64,000 nt of DNA, from the NCBI RefSeq assembly GCF_004349105.1, contig NZ_SMLB01000025.1:1-64000 (forward strand), in the 5' to 3' direction. The notes beneath the pieces were generated by a model. It had not been told where the DNA came from. It searched no databases and saw only the letters and a program-made list of their open reading frames with translations. Shown one piece after another: positions 6,846-14,913 of this stretch (positions are counted from its first letter, which is position 1; each line of letters opens with the position of its first letter). This stretch comes from Jiangella aurantiaca. Its GTDB lineage: Bacteria; Actinomycetota; Actinomycetes; Jiangellales; Jiangellaceae. The translations under genes were made by a program, and so were the position numbers.

Positions 6846-8462
6846 ATGAGATCCGTTCCGATCGTGCTGGCCGGCGTCGTCGCGTTCGGCGTCGTGAGCA
6901 GCCCGGCGAGCGGCACGCCGTCGCCGCCGTCGGCCCCCGTCCCGGACACCGCGGCGAGCGGCCCCAGCTGGTCGCCCGGCACCCCCGACGTCGTGATCGC
7001 GCAGGCCGCCCCGGGTAAGAAGCTCCACTTCCCGAACGCCGAGCGGCTGACCGACGGGTCCATCGTCGCGGTCGCACGCGAGGGCGCCGGGCACACCGGC
7101 CAGGATGGCCGGCTGCTGATGCTGACCAGCGGCGACGGCGGCAGCACCTGGTCGCCGCCCGAGGTCGTCCACGACAGCCCGTACGACGACCGCGACCCGA
7201 TGATCACGCAACTCGCCTCCGGCCGGCTGTTGCTGAGCTGGTTCCAGAACGACTACTCCGTCCGCCCGCCGGAGCCCATGGGCACGTTCGTGGCGCACAG
7301 CGACGACGGCGGCGAGACGTGGTCCGCGCCGGTCGCGGTGCAGTCGATGCTCAGCGGCGAGTCCGACATCGTCGACACCTACGAGCTGGGCTGGAACGCC
7401 AGCCACGGCCAGATCAAGGAGCTGCCCGGCGGCGACCTCGTCGTCCCGCTGTACGGCACGATCCCCGACGACAAGTGGCAGAAGGCGACAGTCGTCCGCA
7501 GCACTGACGGCGGCGAGACCTGGTCGGCGTCGACGGAGTCGCTGATCGCGTCGGCGACCGGCACGCACTACCAGGAGCCGGTGCTGACGGTGCTGCCCGG
7601 CGGCGTGGTGCACGCGCTGCTTCGCATCGGCACGGCCGCGTCGACGATGGGGGCGGTGTACTCCCAGGAGTCGTGGTCGTACGACGGCGGGCTGACTTGG
7701 TCCGCGCCCGCGGCGATCGACCTGGTCACGTCGTCGGCGCACACAGAGGTGCTGAGCAACGGTGACGTGTTCCTCGCCTACGGCGACCTGTCCGGGCACT
7801 TCACGGACAAGCGGGGCACGGTGGGCGCCGTGATCCGGTCGCCGCTGTCGCCGTGGAACGGGGCGGCGCGCGAGCTGGTCTGGGACTCCGGGACCGGCGA
7901 CCAGGCCAACCCCGCCGTCGTCGAGGTGCGTCCCGGGCGGGTGCTCGTCATCGGCTTCGACTCCGCGACCAGCCGGCTCGTCGGCACCTTCGTCGACGTC
8001 GCCGAGATCCGGGCGGAGCGGCCCGACCCCCGGCGGGTGGACCTGGGCTCGCTGGTGGCGGCCGGCGAGGCCTCGGTGTCGACGGACATGACGCACGTGC
8101 AGGCGGGCCGGCCGGGAGTGGGCGTGCTGGGCGCGATCGACGGCGTCGTCGGCTACTGGGATGCCGCGTGGGCGCCGCGGGCCGCTCCGGCGTCGTACGC
8201 CGTCGAGTTCGCCACGCCGCGCCGGCTGAGCGAGGTCGGGGTGGCGCTCAAGCCCGGCTACGCGTCGGCCGCGGTCGTCTCGGTGCGAGGCGGCGACGGC
8301 GAATGGCGCGACGTCGGCACGCTGGACTCGGTCGTCCGCTGGGGCGACGACCTCACCTGGTTCGACGCGTTCGGCGTGGCGGACGCCGTGCGCGTGAGCA
8401 TCACCTCGTCGAACGGCTGGGCCGTGCTCGCGGAGGTCGGTGTCCGCGCCCCGGCCGGCTGA
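6846..8462 (+). CDS. Secreted sialidase-like glycoside hydrolase with F5/8-type C-terminal domain
   Basis: 538 residues from the ATG at 6846, preceded by GGAGG. The N-terminus is a Sec-type signal peptide (VLAGVVAFGVVSSPASG). The catalytic part has at least four Asp-box (BNR) motifs of the S-x-D-x-G-x-x-W type: SGDGGSTWS, SDDGGETWS, STDGGETWS and SYDGGLTWS. These mark six-bladed sialidase propellers. The last ~120 residues resemble a discoidin/F5-8 carbohydrate-binding domain. It is predicted to be exported and to cleave terminal sialic acids or a related glycan; the exact substrate cannot be read. Regulation is probably through the palindrome at 6744-6775. Confidence 0.85.
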   Translation: MRSVPIVLAGVVAFGVVSSPASGTPSPPSAPVPDTAASGPSWSPGTPDVVIAQAAPGKKLHFPNAERLTDGSIVAVAREGAGHTGQDGRLLMLTSGDGGSTWSPPEVVHDSPYDDRDPMITQLASGRLLLSWFQNDYSVRPPEPMGTFVAHSDDGGETWSAPVAVQSMLSGESDIVDTYELGWNASHGQIKELPGGDLVVPLYGTIPDDKWQKATVVRSTDGGETWSASTESLIASATGTHYQEPVLTVLPGGVVHALLRIGTAASTMGAVYSQESWSYDGGLTWSAPAAIDLVTSSAHTEVLSNGDVFLAYGDLSGHFTDKRGTVGAVIRSPLSPWNGAARELVWDSGTGDQANPAVVEVRPGRVLVIGFDSATSRLVGTFVDVAEIRAERPDPRRVDLGSLVAAGEASVSTDMTHVQAGRPGVGVLGAIDGVVGYWDAAWAPRAAPASYAVEFATPRRLSEVGVALKPGYASAAVVSVRGGDGEWRDVGTLDSVVRWGDDLTWFDAFGVADAVRVSITSSNGWAVLAEVGVRAPAG

Positions 8463-8485
8463 GGTCGTTCGTCGCAGTACAGCGG

Positions 8486-8517
8486 AACGGCCCCGCCGGG
8501 ATCGACGGGGCCGTTCT
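8486..8517 (+). terminator. Intrinsic terminator after the sialidase gene
   Basis: GAACGGCCCCG (8486-8496) pairs perfectly with CGGGGCCGTTC (8507-8517) across a 10-nt loop, 24 bp after the stop. It also separates the sialidase gene from the convergent tRNA-His. Confidence 0.8.
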
Positions 8518-8520
8518 GTG

Positions 8521-8597
8521 TGGGGTGAGTGACGGGACTTGAACCCGCGACTTCCTGGACCACAACCAGGTGCTCTACCAGCTGAGCTACACCCACC
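8521..8597 (-). tRNA. tRNA-His (GTG)
   Basis: Minus-strand cloverleaf: acceptor GTGGGTG with CACTCAC, anticodon stem CCTGG/CCAGG around TTGTGGT giving GTG. It has the histidine-specific extra G at position -1 (8597) opposite C73. CCA is encoded at 8523-8521. It lies just downstream of orn, a common actinobacterial arrangement. Confidence 0.96.
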
Positions 8598-8627
8598 ATG
8601 CGTCCCCCTGCGGGGCACGGCTGAACA

Positions 8628-8633
8628 AGTATA
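8628..8633 (-). promoter_or_regulatory. Possible -10 box for tRNA-His
   Basis: TATACT on the minus strand lies about 30 bp upstream of the tRNA 5' end. No convincing -35 was seen at the right distance, so this is tentative. Confidence 0.35.
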
Positions 8634-8662
8634 CGGTGCCCGACGGAGTGGTCGAGAACGGG

Positions 8663-9298
8663 TTACTCCGGCGCCTTCTCGGGGGCCTCCTCGGCGCGCG
8701 CCTCCTTCATGACGGAGACCGCGGCGGCGCGCGAGCTGACGCTGTCGGGGCCGGGCATCGGGACGAACACCGTCCGCCGGTAGTACCGCAGCTCGTCGAT
8801 GGAGTCCTTGATGTCGCCGAGCGCGCGGTGATTGCCGGTCTTCGTCGGGCTGGCGAAGTAGACGCGCGGATACCAGCGGCGCACCAGCTCCTTGATCGAC
8901 GACACGTCGATGTTGCGATAGTGCAGCCAGCCCTCGACCTCGGGCAGGTCGCGGGCGAGGAACAAGCGGTCCATGTGGACGGTGTTGCCGGCCAGCTGAG
9001 CCTTGGACGGCTCCGGCACGTGCGCCTTGATGTACTGCATGACCAGGGCGTTCGCCTCGTCCATGGTGACGCCGGTGGGGAGCTCGGCGAGCAGGCCGCT
9101 GGCGGTGTGCATCTGGCGCACCACATCGTTCATGTGCTCCAGCGCGTCGTCGGGCGGGCGGATGACGACGTCGACGCCGTTGCCGAGGACGTTGAGGTCG
9201 GCGTCGGTCACGAGCACGGCCACCTCGATGAGCGCGTCGCGCTGCAGGTCGAGGCCGGTCATCTCGCAGTCGATCCACACCATTCGATCGTTGGTCAC
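8663..9298 (-). CDS. orn: Oligoribonuclease
   Basis: 211 residues from the GTG at 9298 (VTNDRMVWIDCEMTGLD). This start is preferred because homologues begin here and a GGTGG lies 5 bases upstream; another GTG at 9307 is possible. The DEDDh exonuclease motifs are present: WIDCEMTG (first D and E), HMDRLFLARDLP-type second region, and the NHRALGDIKDSIDEL third region with H and D. Orn degrades 2-5-nt RNA, including pGpG, to mononucleotides and is essential in many bacteria. A short Glu/Ala-rich C-terminal tail is extra. Confidence 0.95.
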   Translation of the reverse strand: MTNDRMVWIDCEMTGLDLQRDALIEVAVLVTDADLNVLGNGVDVVIRPPDDALEHMNDVVRQMHTASGLLAELPTGVTMDEANALVMQYIKAHVPEPSKAQLAGNTVHMDRLFLARDLPEVEGWLHYRNIDVSSIKELVRRWYPRVYFASPTKTGNHRALGDIKDSIDELRYYRRTVFVPMPGPDSVSSRAAAVSVMKEARAEEAPEKAPE

Positions 9299-9320
9299 GC
9301 GGACCACCCTATTGGCACAC

Positions 9321-9378
9321 CGGCGATTCCCCCTTCTCCCTTGTGGAACTCGCCGCCGCCTGGGACCTCGCGGTCGGC
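9321..9378 (-). repeat. Dispersed intergenic repeat, copy A (ahead of orn)
   Basis: Read on the minus strand it begins GACCGCGAGGTCCC, continues through GGCGGCGAGTTCCACAAGGG, and ends GAATCGCCGG 22 bp before the orn start. GACC-GCGA-GGTC can form a tetraloop hairpin. Related copies lie at 36052-36110 and 39035-39090, all sense-oriented relative to the gene that follows. Confidence 0.6.
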
Positions 9379-9384
9379 GCCCAG

Positions 9385-10275
9385 CTAGTGTCGCCTGCGC
9401 CGACGCCCTCCGGGGCGTTGCCGTGTCTGGTCGGTGGAGTCGTCGGCGGTCCGTTCCGGGCGCGATCGGGACGCCACGAACGACACCAGCGCGATGACGG
9501 CCGCCGCCGCCACGACGACCGCGGCGGCCTGCCAGTACGGCCGGCCGTTCACGATCATCACGACGACGGCGACGGCGGTCGCGAGCGATCCGTAGAGGGC
9601 CAGTTCGGCGACCGACGGGATCACGACCGGGAGCGGGCGACGGGGGACGGGGTCCGGCTCGGGCAGCGTGTCGGGGGCCGGCCGGACGGCGTCGCTATGG
9701 CGGGTGTCGGCGGTCGGCGGCGGCGCGGGGAAAGCCGCGGAGGTCGGCGGCGAAGTGGAGGCCTGACGGGCGGCCCGGCGCGGCCGCGGAGGGGCGTCGG
9801 GGAAGGCCGTCCACGGTTCGGCTCCGAGCCGGGTCGGAGCGTCGCCTTCTGCCGGTGTGACCGGCCGGGGGAAGGACCCCGTGCGGTCGGGCGCGGGGTC
9901 CGCGGGCTGGGCACGGCGGGCGGCTCGCCGCCCGGCCGCGAACCGCTCGGCCGCACGTCCCCCGGCGGCGGCTCGTTCGGCCGCGCCGCCTGTCGCGGCG
10001 GTCCCTTCGGCCGCCGGACCGTCGATCCGCCCGGACTCGCCGCCGCTTCCGACCCGTCCCTCTGCACGGCCGGCCCGTCGGCCCGAGCGCCGGCCCTCCG
10101 CCGGCAAGCCGGCGCCAGCCTCGTCCGCCGTGACGCGCTCGTGCGCCACCCCGCCGGCGGCGAGCCGGTCCTCGGCCCCGTCGGGCGGCGCGTCGGCCGG
10201 ATCGGGCGCGTCGGAGTCGGGCGCGTCCCCGGATCGGCTCGCCGCCCGCCGGCCAGCTTGACGGCGCTTCGCCAC
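9385..10275 (-). CDS. Hypothetical membrane protein with long disordered N-terminus
   Basis: 296 residues. I chose the GTG at 10275, which leaves 5 bases after GAGGAG; a GTG at 10281 has no spacing. The first ~200 residues are low-complexity Ala, Arg, Pro and Gly sequence of low predicted order. They are followed by two membrane helices (ELALYGSLATAVAVVVMIV and AAAVVVAAAAVIALVSFVAS) and a basic tail ending GGRRRRRH. The good two-helix C-terminus and ribosome-binding site argue for a real gene despite the biased composition. No family recognised. It lies upstream of orn on the same strand. Confidence 0.6.
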   Translation of the reverse strand: MAKRRQAGRRAASRSGDAPDSDAPDPADAPPDGAEDRLAAGGVAHERVTADEAGAGLPAEGRRSGRRAGRAEGRVGSGGESGRIDGPAAEGTAATGGAAERAAAGGRAAERFAAGRRAARRAQPADPAPDRTGSFPRPVTPAEGDAPTRLGAEPWTAFPDAPPRPRRAARQASTSPPTSAAFPAPPPTADTRHSDAVRPAPDTLPEPDPVPRRPLPVVIPSVAELALYGSLATAVAVVVMIVNGRPYWQAAAVVVAAAAVIALVSFVASRSRPERTADDSTDQTRQRPGGRRRRRH

Positions 10276-10367
10276 CGGCACTCCTCGCAGCGTGGGACGG
10301 ACGATCGGGTGTGCCGCAGAGCCTAGTCCTCACCGATCGGCGAACCCACCCGAAGCGAACTTGAGGA

Positions 10368-10382
10368 TGAGAACGGTTCTCG
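10368..10382 (+). promoter_or_regulatory. Zur-like operator
   Basis: TGAGAACGGTTCTCG contains GAGAAC-G-GTTCTC, a perfect 6-1-6 palindrome. It resembles the 7-1-7 Zur box of Streptomyces and related genera (TGAAAATGATTTTCA type) in a GC-rich form. It ends 15 bp before the AztD-like ATG, so bound repressor would block transcription of the zinc lipoprotein. Confidence 0.55.
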
Positions 10383-10397
10383 TTTATGGTGCCTAAC

Positions 10398-11630
10398 ATG
10401 ACCACACCACGCATTGCCGCCACAACCACGCTCGCCCTGTCGGCGCTGCTCCTCGCCGCCTGCGGCTCCGAGGACTCGCCCGCTCGCGGTCAGAGCACGT
10501 CGTCGTCGCAGGCGTTCGGCGCGCGGGAGGTACAGGAGGCCGAGTCGCGGCTGGTCGCGACCTACGACGGCGGCGTGATGGTGATCGACGGGGAGTCGCT
10601 GGAAGTCGTCGACACGTTCGAGCTGGACGGCTTCACGCGGGTCAACCCGGCGGGCGACGGCCGGCACGTGCTGGTGTCGGCGGGCAACGCGTTCCGCATC
10701 CTCGACACCGGGGCCTGGAGCATCGACCACGGCGACCACCAGCACCACTACGTCGGCGAGCCCGCGCTCACCGACCTCGAGTTCGAGGCCGACCATCCCG
10801 GCCACGTCGTCCGGCACGCGGGCGCGACGGTGCTGTTCAGTGACGGCTCCGGGCGCATCGAGATCTTCGAGTCCGACCACCTTGCCGAGGGCCGGCCGGT
10901 GACAGAGGTCGTCATGGCCGACCAGCCGCACCACGGGGTGGCCGTGCAGCTGGAGAACGACGAACTGCTCGTCACCCTCGGCGACGAGACGACGCGCACC
11001 GGGGCCAAGGTGCTCGACGCCGAGCGCACCGAGATCGCCCGCAACGAGGACTGCCCCGGCGTGCACGGCGAGGCGGTCGCCGACGACGAGACCATCGTCG
11101 TCGGGTGCGAGAACGGCGTCCTCGTCTACCGCGACGGCGCGTTCACGAAGATCGCCAGCCCGGACCCGTACGGCCGCATCGGCAACCAGGCGGGGTCCGA
11201 CGAGTCCACGGTCGTCCTCGGCGACTACAAGGTCGACCCCGACGCGGAGCTGGAGCGGCCCGAGCGGGTGTCGCTCATCGACACGGCGACGAACACGCTC
11301 CGGCTGGTCGACCTCGGCGTCAGCTACACGTTCCGCTCGCTCGCCCGCGGCCCGGAGGGCGAGGCGCTGGTGCTCGGCACTGACGGCGCCATCCACGTCA
11401 TCGACCCGGTGACGGCGCAGGTCACCAGCACGATTCCGGTAATCGACGCGTGGACGGAGCCGCAGGACTGGCAGCAGCCGCGGCCGGCCATCGTCGTCGA
11501 CGGCGACACCGCCTACGTCACCGATCCGGCGGCCGGCGAGCTGCACGCCGTCGATCTCGCCGGCGGCACCGTCGCCGCCTCGGCGCCGTTGCCGCAGATC
11601 CCCAACGAGTTGACCGGCGCAAAGGGGTAG
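10398..11630 (+). CDS. AztD-like zinc-binding lipoprotein (beta-propeller)
   Basis: 410 residues from the ATG at 10398; an in-frame ATG at 10386 would add four residues. The signal peptide ends in a lipobox (ALLLAAC-GS), so the mature protein is anchored to the outer face of the membrane. The body is a repeated beta-propeller (VMVIDGESLEVVDTFELDG and similar units) with a histidine-rich loop (DHGDHQHHY) and further His sites, as in AztD zinc metallochaperones. AztD hands zinc to the AztC solute-binding protein of a zinc ABC transporter. No transporter gene is adjacent here. The Zur-like box just upstream supports a zinc role. Confidence 0.75.
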   Translation: MTTPRIAATTTLALSALLLAACGSEDSPARGQSTSSSQAFGAREVQEAESRLVATYDGGVMVIDGESLEVVDTFELDGFTRVNPAGDGRHVLVSAGNAFRILDTGAWSIDHGDHQHHYVGEPALTDLEFEADHPGHVVRHAGATVLFSDGSGRIEIFESDHLAEGRPVTEVVMADQPHHGVAVQLENDELLVTLGDETTRTGAKVLDAERTEIARNEDCPGVHGEAVADDETIVVGCENGVLVYRDGAFTKIASPDPYGRIGNQAGSDESTVVLGDYKVDPDAELERPERVSLIDTATNTLRLVDLGVSYTFRSLARGPEGEALVLGTDGAIHVIDPVTAQVTSTIPVIDAWTEPQDWQQPRPAIVVDGDTAYVTDPAAGELHAVDLAGGTVAASAPLPQIPNELTGAKG

Positions 11631-11642
11631 CATTTTGGGCCG

Positions 11643-12314
11643 ATGAGCTTCCAGCCCCTGCCGCCGGCTCCGCCGCCGCCCCCACCGCCGCCGGCCGCAC
11701 CCCGTCGCCGCTGGGTGTGGCCACTGGTTGCCGTGCTCGCGCTGCTCGCGGGCGCTGGCGCCGGCGTCGCCGTCGGGATGAGCATCGACGACGACGAGTC
11801 CTCCCCGGTCGCGCAGGAGACCCCGGCGCCCGAGGATACCAGCGGCGAGACCGGCGGCGAGAACGACGAGGAACTGGAGCAGCTGCGCGAGCGCCTCGAG
11901 GAGGTGGAGCAGCAGCGCGACGACCTCAAGCGTCGGCTCGACGAGGCGCGTGCCGAGCTGGACTCGCGCGAGACCGAGCCGCCGGAGGAGGAGTCGCAGG
12001 AGTCCGAGCCGACGCCGTTCGAGGGCGAGTTCACCGACGGCGTCTTCACGTTCACGGACGTGCAGGTGCTGCGCGACTTCGCCGGCGACTTCGAGGTCCG
12101 GGCGACGGTGACGAACACCGGTGACGAGACCGTCGACTACGTCTCCTGGACGGCGATCGTCCTCTACCAGGGCGAGCCGGTCTCGACGCTGACCACGTCG
12201 GCCACCGAGCTGGCCGCCGGCGACTCCGTCGACGCCCAGTTCATCGGCTTCGACGACTACGGCGACTGGGACGCCGTCGAGTTCTCCATCGACTCCGACA
12301 CCGACCAGACGTAG
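11643..12314 (+). CDS. FxLYD-domain membrane protein
   Basis: 223 residues. The N-terminus is a proline run (PLPPAPPPPPPPPAAP) in the cytoplasm, followed by one membrane helix (VWPLVAVLALLAGAGAGVAVG). An acidic coiled coil comes next (EELEQLRERLEEVEQQRDDL). It ends in a beta-sandwich of the FxLYD type (FTFTDVQVLRDFAGDFEVRA, then VLYQGEPVSTLTT). The FxLYD domain is extracellular, with unknown ligand. It lies 12 bp after the AztD-like gene, so it may be the second gene of that transcript. Confidence 0.75.
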   Translation: MSFQPLPPAPPPPPPPPAAPRRRWVWPLVAVLALLAGAGAGVAVGMSIDDDESSPVAQETPAPEDTSGETGGENDEELEQLRERLEEVEQQRDDLKRRLDEARAELDSRETEPPEEESQESEPTPFEGEFTDGVFTFTDVQVLRDFAGDFEVRATVTNTGDETVDYVSWTAIVLYQGEPVSTLTTSATELAAGDSVDAQFIGFDDYGDWDAVEFSIDSDTDQT

Positions 12315-12369
12315 CCGCGGCCGGTGCAACCGTTCGCATAGACGTCGTCCGGCGGTCGCGAACCGGACA

Positions 12370-12384
12370 TTGACTCGTTGTCAA
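12370..12384 (+). promoter_or_regulatory. Palindrome at the GDPD-like gene promoter
   Basis: TTGAC-TCGTT-GTCAA is a perfect 5-5-5 inverted repeat whose left arm doubles as a -35-like TTGACT. It lies 20 bp before the ATG at 12405. Confidence 0.35.
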
Positions 12385-12404
12385 TCGCCGTGACGGTAGC
12401 GGTC

Positions 12405-13250
12405 ATGAGCGAACGGTCCCGTTTCCGTCGAATCGTCCGCGCCGTCGTGGCGGTCCCGCTGGCGGCCGCCCTCGGCATCGCCGCCACGGCCGCCGCGCAC
12501 GCCGTCACCGGCCCCTACGACCCCGCCCACGCCCACAACGACTACGAGCACGAGCGCCCGCTCCTCGACGCGCTCGACCACGGGTTCACCAGTGTCGAGG
12601 CCGACGTCTGGCTCGTCGACGGCGAGCTGCTCGTCGCGCACGACGCCTGGGAGGTCCAGCCCGGCCGGACCCTGGAGTCGCTGTACCTCGACCCGCTGCG
12701 CGAGATCGTCCACGCCAACGGCGGCTCGGTGTACCCGGGCTGGGACGGCTCGTTGCAGCTGCTCATCGACATCAAGAACACCGGCGAGGCGACGTACGCG
12801 GAAGTCGACGCCGCGCTTCGCCGGTACCAGGACATCATGAGCCGGTACGTCGGCGGGCGGGTGCAGGAGGGCGCCGTCACCGCGGTCATCAGCGGCGACC
12901 GGCCGCGGGCGACGATGCTCGCGCAGCGGCTGCGGTTCGCCGGGTACGACGGCCGCCTCGGCGACCTCTCCAGCGGCCTGCCGGCCGGCTTCATGCCGCT
13001 GGTCAGCGACAACTGGGGCAACCACTTCACCTGGCGCGGCGTCGGCCCGATCCCGGAGGCCGAGCGGGCCAAGCTGCAGCAGATCGTCGCGACGGCGCAC
13101 GCCGCCGGGTACCGCGTCCGCTTCTGGGCGACGCCGGACACGCCCGGCCCAGCCCGCGAGGCGATCTGGACCGAGCTGCTCGCCGCCGGCGTCGACCACC
13201 TCAACACCGACGACCTCGCCGGCCTGCAGGCGTTCCTCGAGTCGCGCTAA
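12405..13250 (+). CDS. Secreted glycerophosphodiester phosphodiesterase-like protein
   Basis: 281 residues from ATG 12405; an upstream TTG at 12378 is less likely. A signal peptide (VVAVPLAAALGIAATAAAHA) indicates export. The mature protein opens with HAHNDYEHERPLLDALDHGF and then SVEADVWLVDGELLVAHD, the PLC-like TIM-barrel pattern with metal and catalytic residues (HAHND, E-x-D, H-D). Later LIDIKN and RFWATPD strands fit the same barrel. GDPD enzymes hydrolyse deacylated phospholipids to glycerol-3-phosphate and an alcohol, but the HAHNDY variant group has no firmly assigned substrate that I can read here. Confidence 0.8.
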   Translation: MSERSRFRRIVRAVVAVPLAAALGIAATAAAHAVTGPYDPAHAHNDYEHERPLLDALDHGFTSVEADVWLVDGELLVAHDAWEVQPGRTLESLYLDPLREIVHANGGSVYPGWDGSLQLLIDIKNTGEATYAEVDAALRRYQDIMSRYVGGRVQEGAVTAVISGDRPRATMLAQRLRFAGYDGRLGDLSSGLPAGFMPLVSDNWGNHFTWRGVGPIPEAERAKLQQIVATAHAAGYRVRFWATPDTPGPAREAIWTELLAAGVDHLNTDDLAGLQAFLESR

Positions 13251-13786
13251 CGCCTCACGGCGCTGATCTCCAGCGGCGCGCTGGCCCCGTCCATGATGAC
13301 GGCGGTCAGCGCGTCGCAGTTTCGGAGGGCCGCTGCGACGAGCGACCCGGTGTCGCGGCCGCCGCCGACGCCGTCGGTGCCGTCGCCGGGCCCGTAGCCG
13401 TAGAACAGCCGCAGCCGTCCGCCGGGTCTGAGCAGCGCCGCGAGCGCGTCGACGTTGGCCTTGCGCGGTTGCGTCCAGAACACGTTGACGTTCGACGCGA
13501 AGATCAGGTCGAACCGCCCGGGCGGCTCCGGCGCGAGCGTCGTCAGGTCCTGCTGCACGACGGTCACCCGCCCGGCGTCGACGAGGGCCTGGTTGCGCTC
13601 GCGGATTCGCCGGACGCCGACGGCGGAGCGGTCCAGCGCCGTGATGTGCCCGTCGCCGGTGAGCAGCGGGCCGATTCCTGCGACGGCGGCGCCCGGTGCC
13701 GCGCCCAGCTCGAGAATCCGCTCGGTCCCGGTCAGCTCGAGCCGACGGATCAACCGGGCGATGTGGGCGGGCGGCTGTTCGCTCAT
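13247..13786 (-). CDS. Class I SAM-dependent methyltransferase
   Basis: 179 residues. Motif I is clear (ERILELGAAPGAAVAGIGPL), then GHITALDRSAVGVRRI (motif II acidic residue) and FDLIFASNVNVFW (motif IV region). A LRPGGRLRLFYGYGPG post-motif strand follows. This is a small Rossmann methyltransferase of unknown substrate. Its last 4 bp overlap the convergent GDPD-like gene stop to stop. Length is at the short end for the fold but complete. Confidence 0.85.
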   Translation of the reverse strand: MSEQPPAHIARLIRRLELTGTERILELGAAPGAAVAGIGPLLTGDGHITALDRSAVGVRRIRERNQALVDAGRVTVVQQDLTTLAPEPPGRFDLIFASNVNVFWTQPRKANVDALAALLRPGGRLRLFYGYGPGDGTDGVGGGRDTGSLVAAALRNCDALTAVIMDGASAPLEISAVRR

Positions 13787-13873
13787 GGCGGAGAGTGTGG
13801 CAGTCGAACCCTGACAGGGGCGTCAACTGTCGCGATTCGCGATACGGTGCCCGCGAGTGCCCCGGGAGGGATC

Positions 13874-14425
13874 GTGTCCGCAGCGCGTTCTGGCCCGTTC
13901 GCATGGTCGTCGTTCGGTGCCGGCTACCTCGTCGCCTCCGCCGACGACGCCGGCCGTCCGATCGTCGACCTCGTCCTGCCGTCCTCGTCCGACGGGTCGC
14001 TGCACTGGGTGGCGGCGTTCGGGCCGGCCGAGGCGCAACTGCTGGCGGACCGGCTGACGGCGCTGGCGGGCGTCGAGCGGTCCGTGCCGCTCGCCGGCGT
14101 GCGGGACGGCGTCGCCGCCTTGGAGGCTGCCCTACGCAACCTCGCGGACGACGGCGACGGCAGCGGCGCGGCCGCGGACGCCGCCCTGGGCGCCGTCGAC
14201 GACCTTCTGCTGCGGTTGTCGCAGCTCCGCGGCGAGCTGTCCGTCGTCGGACAGCCGTCCCCTGGGTCCGCCACGGCGACCGGCCGCGCCGTCATAACCG
14301 GACCGACGCGCTCCCGCGCCGCCGACCGCCGCCTCACGACGATGGGTGGCCTTGCCTTGGCGCTCGGTATCGTGGCCGTCTTCTGGGTCGCCCTGGGGGT
14401 GCTGCTGTGGGCGCTGCTGCGGTGA
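13874..14425 (+). CDS. Hypothetical tail-anchored protein
   Basis: 183 residues from a GTG at 13874, preceded by GGGAGGG. The soluble N-terminal part (GAGYLVASADDAGRPIVDLV onward) is followed by an Ala-rich helical section. A single C-terminal membrane helix (LALALGIVAVFWVALGVLLW) ends the protein, suggesting a cytosolic domain anchored at its tail. The stop overlaps the GTG of the next small gene (GTGA), so the two were translationally coupled. No family recognised. Confidence 0.65.
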   Translation: MSAARSGPFAWSSFGAGYLVASADDAGRPIVDLVLPSSSDGSLHWVAAFGPAEAQLLADRLTALAGVERSVPLAGVRDGVAALEAALRNLADDGDGSGAAADAALGAVDDLLLRLSQLRGELSVVGQPSPGSATATGRAVITGPTRSRAADRRLTTMGGLALALGIVAVFWVALGVLLWALLR

Positions 14426-14690
14426 GGCTGCGGCGCCTCGGATCCGTGCGCGACTACCTCTGGGCCGCGGTCCCGATCCTCCTGGTCGTCTTCGTGTGGA
14501 TGTACGGTACTTCTTCCTGGCCTCGATCGGTGAGTTCGACGAGGAGTGCAGCCACAGAACGGGGTACGACGGCGCTCCGCTGGCGGAGATCCGGCACTCC
14601 TACCTGCCGATGGAGTACGCCTGCGTCTACGAGGATGGCGCGGTGCGCGAGGCCGTTCCAGGTGAGCTCGACCTCGTTGCCTTCGGCTAG
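14422..14690 (+). pseudogene. Small membrane protein, frameshifted
   Basis: GTG at 14422 overlaps the preceding stop. The first ~27 codons read well (DYLWAAVPILLVVFVWMYG, a membrane helix). The frame then becomes unlike protein, and a different frame takes over near 14505 with YFFLASIGEFDEECSHRTGY through to AVPGELDLVAFG and a TAG at 14690. Joining the two frames gives a coherent product of about 90 residues. A one-base loss or two-base gain near the GTACGGTAC stretch at about 14499-14507 would explain this. It may be a real mutation or a sequencing error. Confidence 0.6.
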
Positions 14691-14913
14691 CTGGGCGGTG
14701 CCGCCGCGTGCGTCGTTGGTGCTCTCCGGCTCAGCCGCCGGATCGACCGCATGGCGGCGCCGTCGGAACCCTTGGCACGCTGAGGCGCTCCACGGAAGCC
14801 GTATTTCGGGCGCCCGAGGTCGCCTCCAGCGTGCCAAGCCATGCCCTCGCCGCCGCTAGCTGGCCGGCGACCCGCACGGCGAACCATCGTGCTGCCAACT
14901 ATCGTGGCCGGCT

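Noticed and set aside
6729-9278. Very long open frame on the minus strand across the sialidase gene
   Set aside because: It is antisense to the sialidase, tRNA-His and orn, has Arg/Gly/Ala-rich nonsense composition and no ribosome-binding site; typical high-GC shadow.
9321-9378. Copy A of the dispersed repeat as a plain terminator of the upstream hypothetical gene
   Set aside because: Its hairpin is too short for a good terminator and it is shared with two other loci ahead of unrelated genes; a repeat or leader element explains it better.
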